Shown: positions 7,823-13,661 of the stretch, piece after piece
How the letters are laid out: each line of letters starts with the position of its first letter
How positions within the stretch are numbered: the stretch's first letter is position 1
Origin: Piscirickettsiaceae bacterium
GTDB lineage: Bacteria; Pseudomonadota; Gammaproteobacteria; Thiomicrospirales; Thiomicrospiraceae
Assembly (NCBI GenBank): GCA_027019045.1
Contig: JALUXI010000138.1
Coordinates: 1-13,661 of the forward strand
Reading direction: 5' to 3'
Length of the DNA stretch: 13,661 nucleotides
Position numbers and translations under genes: made by a program
The notes under the pieces: generated by a model
What the model saw: the letters and a program-made list of their open reading frames with translations, nothing else
Told to the model about the DNA's origin: nothing
The model's database searches: none

Positions 7823-8929
7823 ATGTCTGACCAGTTTGCGATTGATAGCCATAAATTGATTTACCACCCCGAAAGGGTAACCCAGTTGCTCGAAGCAGGA
7901 GAGGATTGGGAGAAATATAAAACGCTCTATCCTATCTATGTGGAGATTTCACCAGTGGGGGCGTGTAATCATCGTTGTACTTTCTGTGCGGTGGATTATA
8001 TTGGTTATCAGACCCGTACTTTAGACCATGCGCTATTGGCAGAACGCCTCGCCGAGATGGGGCGGCTGGGGGTGAAAAGCGTGATGTATGCAGGTGAGGG
8101 TGAGCCGATGCTGCATAAAAAAATCAATGAGATTGTCAAAGCCACCCATGATGCGGGCATTGATTCCGCCTTTACCACCAATGGCACAGCGTTGAATCAG
8201 AAGTTTATTGAGCAGAGTTTGCAATATACTTCTTGGATTAAGGTTTCGCTCAATGCAGGTTCGCCTGAAACCTATGCCCAGATTCACCGCACCAAAGCAG
8301 AAGATTTTGATCGGGTGTTGAGTAATATTGAAAAAGCCGTGGCTTATAAAAAAGCACAGGGGTTGGAAACCACCATTGGGGTGCAGTCGATTCTACTGCC
8401 CGAAAATCGCAATGAAATGGTGGATTTAGCCCGCCGTTGTCGGGAGATTGGAGCAGATTATCTGGTGGTTAAACCCTATTCTCAGCACAACTTTAGCGAA
8501 ACCCGCATCTATGAAAAGCTCAACTATGATAACTGGATTGATTTGGGTGAGCAGTTGGCGGCAGAGGAGACAGAGGATTTTACGGTGATATTCCGCCACA
8601 ATACGATGAAGCGATACAGTGAAGCCCAAGAAGCAGGGTATCAGACTTGTTACTCTACCCCCGCCATGTGGGCATATGTGATGGCAGATGGCTCGCTTTA
8701 CAGTTGCAGTGCCTATCTTTTGGATGAACGCTTTAGTTTAGGCAATCTTAATGAAGCGTCTTTTCAGCAGATTTGGGAAGGGGAGAAACGCAAAGAGAAT
8801 TTCCGTTTCGTGCGTCATGAGTTGGACATTAGCGAATGCCGCAAAAACTGCCGCATGGATGCGATTAACCGTTATCTCTATAAATTGATGGATCGGGGAC
8901 ATCGCATCCCGCATGTAAACTTTATTTAG
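7823..8929 (+). CDS. Radical SAM/SPASM enzyme (second paralogue)
   Basis: The 368-residue protein has the radical SAM motif C48-X3-C52-X2-C55 (ACNHRCTFCA), a GEGEP segment at 91-95, and SPASM-type cysteines C276-X13-G-X4-C295 plus C339 and C343 (ECRKNC). It is a paralogue of the product of 4313-5713: both share the lead-in HK(L/M)xYHxER, matching TTNG/ATNG and SLNAGS/NLSAGT segments, GNL/GDL after the SPASM cysteines, and the end H(V/I)NFI. It lacks the long N-terminal extension. The two proteins may carry out two radical steps on one pathway intermediate, or form a heteromer. The substrate is unknown. Its coding region is much richer in G+C than that of the first paralogue's neighbours to the left (38 of 60 bases at 8041-8100). 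It starts 7 bases after the kinase gene, with no strong ribosome site (TAGAACGCCT before ATG). Confidence 0.88.
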   Translation: MSDQFAIDSHKLIYHPERVTQLLEAGEDWEKYKTLYPIYVEISPVGACNHRCTFCAVDYIGYQTRTLDHALLAERLAEMGRLGVKSVMYAGEGEPMLHKKINEIVKATHDAGIDSAFTTNGTALNQKFIEQSLQYTSWIKVSLNAGSPETYAQIHRTKAEDFDRVLSNIEKAVAYKKAQGLETTIGVQSILLPENRNEMVDLARRCREIGADYLVVKPYSQHNFSETRIYEKLNYDNWIDLGEQLAAEETEDFTVIFRHNTMKRYSEAQEAGYQTCYSTPAMWAYVMADGSLYSCSAYLLDERFSLGNLNEASFQQIWEGEKRKENFRFVRHELDISECRKNCRMDAINRYLYKLMDRGHRIPHVNFI

Positions 8930-8933
8930 GTGG
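8928..8933 (+). promoter_or_regulatory. Ribosome binding site deciding the PtmE-like start
   Basis: AGGTGG lies 5 bases before ATG 8939. It overlaps the alternative GTG start at 8930, which directly abuts the preceding stop codon, so the ATG is the better choice and the protein is three residues shorter than the longest reading. Confidence 0.55.
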
Positions 8934-8938
8934 ATGCT

Positions 8939-9988
8939 ATGAAGCTTTTTGATTGGCAACAGACGGCTGTTTCACCTCAAGCGACGATTAAAGAGACGCT
9001 GGCAGTGATGGATAAGGCGGCCTTGCAGATAGCCTTGGTGGTGGATGAAGCGGGGCATCTGCTCGGTACCGTCACCGATGGAGATATTCGGCGGGGATTG
9101 CTAGCGGGGAAAATGCTCACCAGTCCCATTGGCGAGGTGATGCACTTAACGCCAAAAGTGGGGCATCAAGGCGAATCAGTCACGCTTTGGCAAAAGCAGA
9201 TTCAACAGTACCAACTTAGACACTTACCCATTGTGGATGCGGAAGGCAAGATGGTGGGGTTATTCTATGAAAAACCTGAACCGCTGAGTCTTTCTAACCC
9301 TGTCATTTTGATGTTAGGCGGCTTAGGCACGCGTCTGCGACCACTGACAGAAAATATGCCTAAACCCTTGCTTCCCGTCGGCAATCAGCCTATTTTGGAA
9401 ACCATTGTCAAACATATTGCGCAACAGGGTTTTGAACGCTTTTATTTTTGCATTAACTATTTGGGAGAACAGATTCGGGATTATTTTGGGGATGGCTCAA
9501 AATACGGCATTCAGATTGAGTATATCGAAGAGCAGGAACGAATGGGGACAGCGGGGGCTTTGAGCCTGTTGCCAGAAGCGCCGCAGGAAGATTTTATTGT
9601 GATGAATGGGGATCTGCTGACCAAAGTAGATTTAAAAGCCCTATTGGATTTTCATCAAAAACACCAAAATATCGTCACCGCCTGTGTTCGAGAATATGCT
9701 CAGCAGGTGCCTTATGGTGTGGTGGAGATGGAAGATCACCGTGTCACCCAACTGGTAGAAAAGCCCGTCTATCGTTATTTTGTCAATGGTGGTATCTATG
9801 CTCTCTCACCAGCCGCATTACGCTTTGTGCCAGACCAGCAGTTTTATGATATGCCTACCCTGATTGAACAGGCTTTAGCAGAGCAGTTGCCTGTGGGAGG
9901 ATTCCCAATTACGGAATACTGGATGGACATTGGACAGCTTCCTGATTATCAGCAGGCACAAATTGATTATGAACAGCATTTTTCGTAA
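8939..9988 (+). CDS. CBS-domain sugar-1-phosphate nucleotidyltransferase (PtmE-like)
   Basis: The 349-residue protein begins with a CBS-domain pair (about 5-58 and 64-112; GTVTDGDIRRGLL and RHLPIVDAEGKMVGLFY are typical). A sugar nucleotidyltransferase domain follows: GGLGTRLRPLTENMPKP at 127-143, with the pyrophosphorylase signature and K142; the metal-binding NGD at 223-225; VEKP near 279; and NGGIYAL near 288. This architecture matches PtmE of Campylobacter jejuni, a glucosamine-1-phosphate guanylyltransferase that starts the GDP-linked route to legionaminic acid. The CMP-sugar synthetase next door agrees with that setting, but the other legionaminate enzymes are not visible, so the substrate could differ. 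CBS pairs often bind adenine nucleotides and may regulate activity. I chose ATG 8939 because AGGTGG precedes it by 5 bases. The next gene starts 9 bases after the stop. Confidence 0.85.
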   Translation: MKLFDWQQTAVSPQATIKETLAVMDKAALQIALVVDEAGHLLGTVTDGDIRRGLLAGKMLTSPIGEVMHLTPKVGHQGESVTLWQKQIQQYQLRHLPIVDAEGKMVGLFYEKPEPLSLSNPVILMLGGLGTRLRPLTENMPKPLLPVGNQPILETIVKHIAQQGFERFYFCINYLGEQIRDYFGDGSKYGIQIEYIEEQERMGTAGALSLLPEAPQEDFIVMNGDLLTKVDLKALLDFHQKHQNIVTACVREYAQQVPYGVVEMEDHRVTQLVEKPVYRYFVNGGIYALSPAALRFVPDQQFYDMPTLIEQALAEQLPVGGFPITEYWMDIGQLPDYQQAQIDYEQHFS

Positions 9989-9997
9989 GAGGACGGT

Positions 9998-10705
9998 ATG
10001 AGTCAACACAAGGTGACGGCGTTAATTCCAGCAAGAGGTGGTTCAAAGGGCATTCCCAAAAAGAACCTGTTTCCAATCATGGCCAAACCACTATTGCAAT
10101 ACACCTTTGAAGCCGCACAAGGCTCACAACATTTAGATAGCATTATGCTCTCTACCGAAGATGATGAAATTTTGCATTTTGCCGACCTTCACCAAATCGA
10201 TACTCGCTATCGCCGCCCACCACATTTAAGTAGTGATGAAGCACAAACGAATGCCGTTGTGAAAGACTTTCTGCTGTGGCTTGACCGAATGGGAGAAATG
10301 CCTGATGTCTTGGTGTTGCTTCAACCTACCTCACCACTGCGATCTGCGGAAGATATTGACCGAGCCGTTGAGCAGTTTTTAGCTGGACAAATGAATTCTC
10401 TGGTGAGTGTACATAAGATGAATGAACATCCGTACAAAAGTATGGAGGTGGATCAGAACGGACAGTGGCATTATCTTGCAAAACCGCCAGAAGGGGTAAC
10501 TCGGCGGCAAGATTATGATGAACGCTTTTTTACCATCAATGGGGCATTATATCTAGTCCGACCAGAATGGTTTTTACAAACGGGTCAACTGGTGAAGGAA
10601 GGCGAAACCCAGCTTTTTGAGATCAGTCCTGTGGCGGGCATGGATGTGGATGAGCTGGTGGATGTATTTAAAGTGGAAGCCTATTTAAAAATGCTGGCAA
10701 AGTAG
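9998..10705 (+). CDS. CMP-sialate/legionaminate-type cytidylyltransferase
   Basis: The 235-residue protein belongs to the acylneuraminate cytidylyltransferase family (NeuA, PtmB/LegF, PseF). The CTP-binding motif is intact: IPARGGSKGIPKKN at 10-23. Further marks are LSTEDDEI, RPPHLSSD, LLQPTSPLR (107-115), NGALYLVRPEWF (181-192) and, near the end, MDVDELVDV with D216 and D218 at the metal-binding aspartates. The enzyme activates a nonulosonic (or related 2-keto) acid with CTP to give the CMP-sugar used by Maf-type flagellin glycosyltransferases, one of which is encoded just downstream on the other strand. The exact sugar acid cannot be read from sequence. It has the clearest ribosome site of the string (GAGG at 9989-9992, 5 bases before ATG). 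It is the last gene before the terminator hairpin. Confidence 0.9.
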   Translation: MSQHKVTALIPARGGSKGIPKKNLFPIMAKPLLQYTFEAAQGSQHLDSIMLSTEDDEILHFADLHQIDTRYRRPPHLSSDEAQTNAVVKDFLLWLDRMGEMPDVLVLLQPTSPLRSAEDIDRAVEQFLAGQMNSLVSVHKMNEHPYKSMEVDQNGQWHYLAKPPEGVTRRQDYDERFFTINGALYLVRPEWFLQTGQLVKEGETQLFEISPVAGMDVDELVDVFKVEAYLKMLAK

Positions 10706-10746
10706 GCGAAAATATTAGAAAAAAACAGGGAAAATTTGAAAAAATG

Positions 10747-10799
10747 CCAGAATTCCCAGTCCTGCTAATGCAAAAGCGATGCAGGACTGGGAATTTTGG
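10747..10799. terminator. Hairpin terminator between convergent genes
   Basis: AATTCCCAGTCCTGC (10751-10765) pairs perfectly with GCAGGACTGGGAATT (10781-10795). Four further pairs at the base, one of them G-T, extend the stem to 19 bp around a 15-base loop. Read on the minus strand, the stem is followed shortly by ATTTTTTC (T-run near 10739-10744), a good intrinsic terminator for the Maf gene that ends at 10806. On the plus strand the T-run is short (TTTT at 10794-10797, part of the stem), so it may stop the operon less efficiently. Confidence 0.85.
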
Positions 10800-10805
10800 G
10801 AAAAA

Positions 10806-13301
10806 TTAAGCGTTCTGTGATTCAAGTTGTTGCTTGAGTGTTTCGGCAGCTTCATTTTCCGGTTCAAGTTCAAGGACTTTGTTTAGGGCGTTTATGGCCT
10901 CATCTTGAATATTGAGTTTGATGAGGAGTTTGGCGAGTTTGAACCAGGCGCCAGAGTCTTCTGGATAATGGCTGATATAAGTGCTGTATTTATCGAGTGC
11001 CAGATCGTTTTGTCCTAAGGTTCCTGCCAAGTCCGCATAGGGAATGAGGTAGTCATCTGAATACTCGATTAAGACTTCTAGTGCATTCAATGCACTTTGG
11101 TAGTCTCGTTGTTCTAAAGTGAGTTGTACAATGCGTTTTAAAGCAATTTGTAGTAGGGATCTGTCTTCAATCTGGGTGTAGTTACCATAGGCATTTTCTA
11201 AATCACCTTTAAGGTCAGCAATATACCCCATTGCCAGTTTGTACAACTCCTTGGCTTTAAAGCTCTCTTTTTCTTTAAGATAGTCTGCGATTTTTTCCAG
11301 CTCTTCCGTTTTGCCTTCATCAAAGAATTGATGGGTTAAGGTATAGACATTACTCAGGCTTTCTGCACTGTCTTTGAGTCTTTGTTCTAATTTAGAGCTA
11401 CCCGTATTGGTAATTTTCTCTTCAAATTGTTGAATAATTTCTTGAATTTTTTGTTGATGTTCGGGGACGAAGTCTTCTGGGTTAAGATCGTACCATTTCA
11501 TCCAAGTTAGAATTCGACCCTCTTCATTATGTTGCTTCCAGAAGTTAATTAAAGCATTTAGCTTGGTCTCTCCTTTGGCTTCATCTTTGCGGCTATTGAT
11601 ATGTTTCAAGCCAATATCTAAGTTTTGCAGAATGTTGACAGAAGTTTCGGTAATGGCGGTAAAGAAGTTGGTGAGGTTTTCTTTGATTTCTTCTTCAGTC
11701 ATCTCGTCTTCTGATAGAGAAGGATCCATGAATTTGGCATAGGCATCAATGGCGTAGTGGTAGATAAATTCCATCGTTTCTAGATGCTTTTTATTGAGCT
11801 TGGCTTTGGATTGGGTAATTTTTTTGGTTAGGCTGTCGACCTGTTCAGGGTTGTCAAAAAGTTGTTTGGCAGCATTCAACCCTGTTTCTGCGAGTTGTTG
11901 GGTTTGCCTGATTTCTTTACGGAACTTTTGAAGTTGCTTTTTCATCTTGTCATAATGTTTTTGAACCACATTGGGACTGAAGTCTAATTGTGTAGCCATC
12001 TTTTCAAGCATTTGGGCTTTTTTCTCAGGGTTACCCAGTTGAACCTCAGTCAACTCAATGTAAGGCACATACTCCATTTCGGCAGATTCTAACCCTAGGT
12101 TATAAAATTGTATATCTTGCTCTTTGAGCTGTTTAGCAAGGTGATTCATCTCTTTCATCGCATTGGCAAAGGTGTCATTGGTTTCGGCCAAGCGACCTGA
12201 GTTTGTGCGTACTTTTTGTCCGACATCATGAACAAACATTTCGCCTAATTTATTTTCTAGACTGCTGGACTCATGTGTTTGTCCTTCTGCTCCGTAGCAG
12301 AAATCTACCCCCAGCAGGTAGATATTAGGACATCCTAGAAAGGCGGCGATGGCGGCCATGGTATTGGTGACTGTAGGGCCGGAAGTTTGAAGGTTGTTGG
12401 GTTGATCGACTTCTGCCCAAGGAAAGAGGCGATCGGTATAGCTGTGTACACCTCGCCATTCTGCTAAAAGGCTGTGGTGAGCATAGTTGGTATGAATGAG
12501 AATGGACTTTTCACTAAAAGCTTCCATCTGCTTGGTATTGTCATAGCTGACATCATTGGGATCCACGGTGACAATCAGGTCAGGATCAATGCCTTCTTTG
12601 AGCAATCGGGCACTGATACGACCAGCTGCGAAGATGAGCATTTTGTCTTTTTGTTCTTTTAACCAAGTAATCCCTTCGTCAAGCGTGGGGCCTCCGCCGA
12701 GTAGCAGGGCGGGAATGTCTTTAAAGGTTTTTTCAAATTGGGCGATTGGGTAGAGATTATCGACACAGTTATAGATTTGAGCATTGATAAAGACATTGTT
12801 GGTGCGATAGCCCATTTTGTTCTGTTGAAAGCTTCTGAATTCAGCAAGTTTATATTCCCAAGCTTGTGTGTAGTAGTCACACCGTTTATCTAGAACAGAG
12901 AGTGAACGCACCAGTTGCATTCGATTGTGAGTGATGTATTCAGGGTAGTCATCTTCAATCTTTTCAAAAGGGGTCTCCATGGTATGAAGATCAATTTTTG
13001 AATAGGATTTTCCTTGTTGTTTAAGAAAGTGGATAACTTCTGGTGCTTCAAATACGACGAATTTTTTACTATTGTCTTGGGTGGCAATGTGTTGAAGGAG
13101 GGGGAGGAGTAATCCTGAATCCGAGCCAACAATAAAGTAGAGAATTTTTTCTTGTTCAAATGCATCACCAAAGGTTTTTTTTAAAAGAGCTTTGGAACCG
13201 ATGCTATTAAAAGCTTTTTGGTTAATTTCTTCAAAGTACAGGTCGCCAAAGTTATTGGTTTGGGGGGTGGAAAGTTGAAGTGTTGGCAGTGTTTGTTGCA
13301 T
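10806..13301 (-). CDS. Motility accessory factor (Maf/DUF115) flagellin glycosyltransferase with TPR tail
   Basis: The 831-residue protein has a central DUF115 (MptE-like) domain at about 165-420. GGGPTLDEG at 202-210 is its nucleotide-sugar loop. ISARLLKEGIDPDLIVTVDP, SGPTVTNTMAAIAAFLGC and GVDFCYG (331-337) follow, as in Maf proteins. Residues 1-165 look like the N-terminal Maf domain. Residues 430-640 are long, charged helices, probably coiled coil. From about 660 to the end there are TPR-like repeats (DSGAWFKLAKLLIKLNIQDEAINALNKVLELEPEN). Maf proteins transfer CMP-activated nonulosonic acids to Ser/Thr of flagellin in the cytoplasm before export. The divergent flagellin gene and the CMP-sugar synthetase support that role. 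I chose ATG 13301 because AGGGA lies 7 bases upstream; in-frame ATG 13352 and TTG 13361 would add 17 or 20 residues. A hairpin terminator follows the stop. Confidence 0.9.
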   Translation of the reverse strand: MQQTLPTLQLSTPQTNNFGDLYFEEINQKAFNSIGSKALLKKTFGDAFEQEKILYFIVGSDSGLLLPLLQHIATQDNSKKFVVFEAPEVIHFLKQQGKSYSKIDLHTMETPFEKIEDDYPEYITHNRMQLVRSLSVLDKRCDYYTQAWEYKLAEFRSFQQNKMGYRTNNVFINAQIYNCVDNLYPIAQFEKTFKDIPALLLGGGPTLDEGITWLKEQKDKMLIFAAGRISARLLKEGIDPDLIVTVDPNDVSYDNTKQMEAFSEKSILIHTNYAHHSLLAEWRGVHSYTDRLFPWAEVDQPNNLQTSGPTVTNTMAAIAAFLGCPNIYLLGVDFCYGAEGQTHESSSLENKLGEMFVHDVGQKVRTNSGRLAETNDTFANAMKEMNHLAKQLKEQDIQFYNLGLESAEMEYVPYIELTEVQLGNPEKKAQMLEKMATQLDFSPNVVQKHYDKMKKQLQKFRKEIRQTQQLAETGLNAAKQLFDNPEQVDSLTKKITQSKAKLNKKHLETMEFIYHYAIDAYAKFMDPSLSEDEMTEEEIKENLTNFFTAITETSVNILQNLDIGLKHINSRKDEAKGETKLNALINFWKQHNEEGRILTWMKWYDLNPEDFVPEHQQKIQEIIQQFEEKITNTGSSKLEQRLKDSAESLSNVYTLTHQFFDEGKTEELEKIADYLKEKESFKAKELYKLAMGYIADLKGDLENAYGNYTQIEDRSLLQIALKRIVQLTLEQRDYQSALNALEVLIEYSDDYLIPYADLAGTLGQNDLALDKYSTYISHYPEDSGAWFKLAKLLIKLNIQDEAINALNKVLELEPENEAAETLKQQLESQNA

Positions 13302-13308
13302 AGATATG

Positions 13309-13313
13309 TCCCT
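13309..13313 (-). promoter_or_regulatory. Ribosome binding site deciding the Maf start
   Basis: On the minus strand AGGGA stands 7 bases before ATG 13301. Neither longer in-frame option (ATG 13352, TTG 13361) has a comparable well-spaced site; the best there is GAGAG about 10 bases upstream of 13352. Confidence 0.5.
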
Positions 13314-13394
13314 AAGTGTCAATTTTCTGGAGAGCTTTATCCGTGAATCCATCTTGTGCAAAGCTCTCTTCTGATATTTGATTTTAAAGGGCTA

Positions 13395-13409
13395 GCAGCG
13401 GTTGTGCCA
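13395..13409 (-). promoter_or_regulatory. Candidate sigma-54 promoter for the Maf gene
   Basis: Minus strand reads TGGCAC (13409-13404), five bases, then CTGC (13398-13395). This matches the sigma-54 consensus TGGCAC-N5-TTGC except at one position, and keeps the invariant GG and GC with correct spacing. Transcription would start near 13384, about 80 bases before ATG 13301. Sigma-54 control is common for middle-class flagellar genes in gammaproteobacteria, and would require an FlrC/FleQ-type activator encoded elsewhere. Confidence 0.62.
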
Positions 13410-13429
13410 TCTTTTAGCTTAAAAAAATG

Positions 13430-13540
13430 AAATTTTTATCAAATTTTTGCTAAAGGTTTATCAAGCGTGGTCGTTACAGATTGTGAAAGGGAAGAATTTA
13501 GGCTCAAATTATAAAAATACAGAGTCAAATTTTTATCAAA
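13430..13540 (+). repeat. Pair of exact 14-bp direct repeats flanking the flagellin promoter
   Basis: AAATTTTTATCAAA occurs at 13430-13443 and again at 13527-13540. Its core TTTATCAA is present a third time at 13457-13464, overlapping the candidate -35 region and 22 bases from the first copy. The region is AT-rich, so chance matches are possible. If functional, these could be binding sites for a regulator of flagellin, or part of leader RNA structure. Confidence 0.4.
13451..13477 (+). promoter_or_regulatory. Candidate sigma-28 (FliA) promoter for flagellin
   Basis: TAAAGGTT (13451-13458), an 11-base spacer and GTCGTTAC (13470-13477) compare with the FliA consensus TAAAGTTT-N11-GCCGATAA. The -35 matches at 7 of 8 positions, and the -10 at 5 of 8 with the correct spacing. 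Transcription would start near 13484, leaving a leader of about 73 bases before the flagellin ATG. Sigma-28 is the usual factor for flagellin genes. Confidence 0.55.
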
Positions 13541-13556
13541 CAAAAGGAGATGAGTC

Positions 13557-13661
13557 ATGTCAATGATTATCAACACCAATATGGCATCAGAAAATGCCGT
13601 TCGTCTATTAGACCAAACATCCCGCCAGCAAAAAACAGCGATGGAACGCTTAACTTCAGGT
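13557..13661 (+). CDS. fliC: Flagellin, N-terminal 35 residues (3' end outside window)
   Basis: The frame opened by ATG 13557 runs to the last base of the window and encodes MSMIINTNMASENAV followed by a heptad-like stretch ending MERLTSG. This is the conserved flagellin D0 N-terminus (consensus: M-x-x-I-N-T-N, then A and L at fixed spacing, ending in ERLSSG), which forms the inner filament helix and carries export information. GGAG at 13546-13549 is 7 bases before the ATG. The gene is divergent from the Maf glycosyltransferase gene and has its own candidate sigma-28 promoter. The central variable domain, where Maf-type sugars are usually attached, lies outside the window, so its Ser/Thr content cannot be assessed. 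The symbol is generic for flagellin; flaA or another numbered paralogue name may apply. Confidence 0.93.
   Translation, partial: MSMIINTNMASENAVRLLDQTSRQQKTAMERLTSG

Noticed and set aside
8033..8959. Several minus-strand open frames opposite the second radical SAM gene
   Set aside because: They are antisense to a gene with intact radical SAM and SPASM motifs and show no family features of their own.
12474..12880. Plus- and minus-strand short frames inside the Maf gene
   Set aside because: They overlap the conserved DUF115 core in other frames; no ribosome sites or domains support them.
1..13661. CRISPR arrays, tRNA or rRNA genes, insertion sequences, phage attachment sites
   Set aside because: I saw no spaced repeat array, cloverleaf, transposase-like frame or flanking inverted repeats; coding genes fill almost the entire window.

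Overview
The window reads as a flagellin-glycosylation locus from a motile, moderately AT-rich proteobacterium, probably a gammaproteobacterium. That placement rests on the flagellin N-terminus, a flagellar Maf/DUF115 glycosyltransferase, and candidate sigma-54 and sigma-28 promoters. The genus cannot be fixed from the sequence; a sulfur-oxidiser of the Thiomicrospira type is only a guess.

Layout. Positions 1-10705 form one tightly packed plus-strand gene string. In order it holds: the 3' part of an NAD-dependent sugar epimerase/dehydratase; a large CgeB/GT1-like glycosyltransferase; a pair of thiamine-diphosphate enzyme subunits (E1 alpha and E1 beta of the 2-oxoacid dehydrogenase family); a radical SAM/SPASM enzyme with a long N-terminal extension; a GmhA-like SIS isomerase; a bifunctional nucleotidyltransferase-sugar kinase whose domain order is the reverse of HldE; a second, paralogous radical SAM/SPASM enzyme; a CBS-domain nucleotidyltransferase resembling PtmE; and a CMP-sialate/legionaminate-type cytidylyltransferase. 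Neighbouring genes overlap or lie within 15 bases of each other, so they are probably co-transcribed from a promoter left of the window. A strong hairpin at 10747-10799 separates this string from a convergent minus-strand gene for a DUF115 (Maf) glycosyltransferase with a TPR tail (10806-13301). The 255-base gap at 13302-13556 holds divergent promoters, and the window ends 35 codons into a flagellin gene.

How the parts may work together. Maf proteins move CMP-activated nonulosonic acids onto flagellin. The CMP-sugar synthetase and the PtmE-like enzyme therefore fit as donor-making steps, with Maf as the transfer step and flagellin as the acceptor. The middle of the operon does not match the known legionaminic, pseudaminic or sialic acid pathways: no NeuB/PseI/LegI synthase, aminotransferase or acetyltransferase is visible. 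In their place are heptose-type isomerase and kinase/nucleotidyltransferase modules, two radical SAM enzymes and an orphan two-subunit thiamine enzyme without E2 or E3 partners. The best candidate for something undescribed is that these genes build an unusual CMP-linked (or heptose-derived) sugar for flagellin. That is an inference from gene content, not something the sequence proves. The base composition also shifts sharply inside the glycosyltransferase gene near position 940, which suggests the cluster was assembled by recombination.
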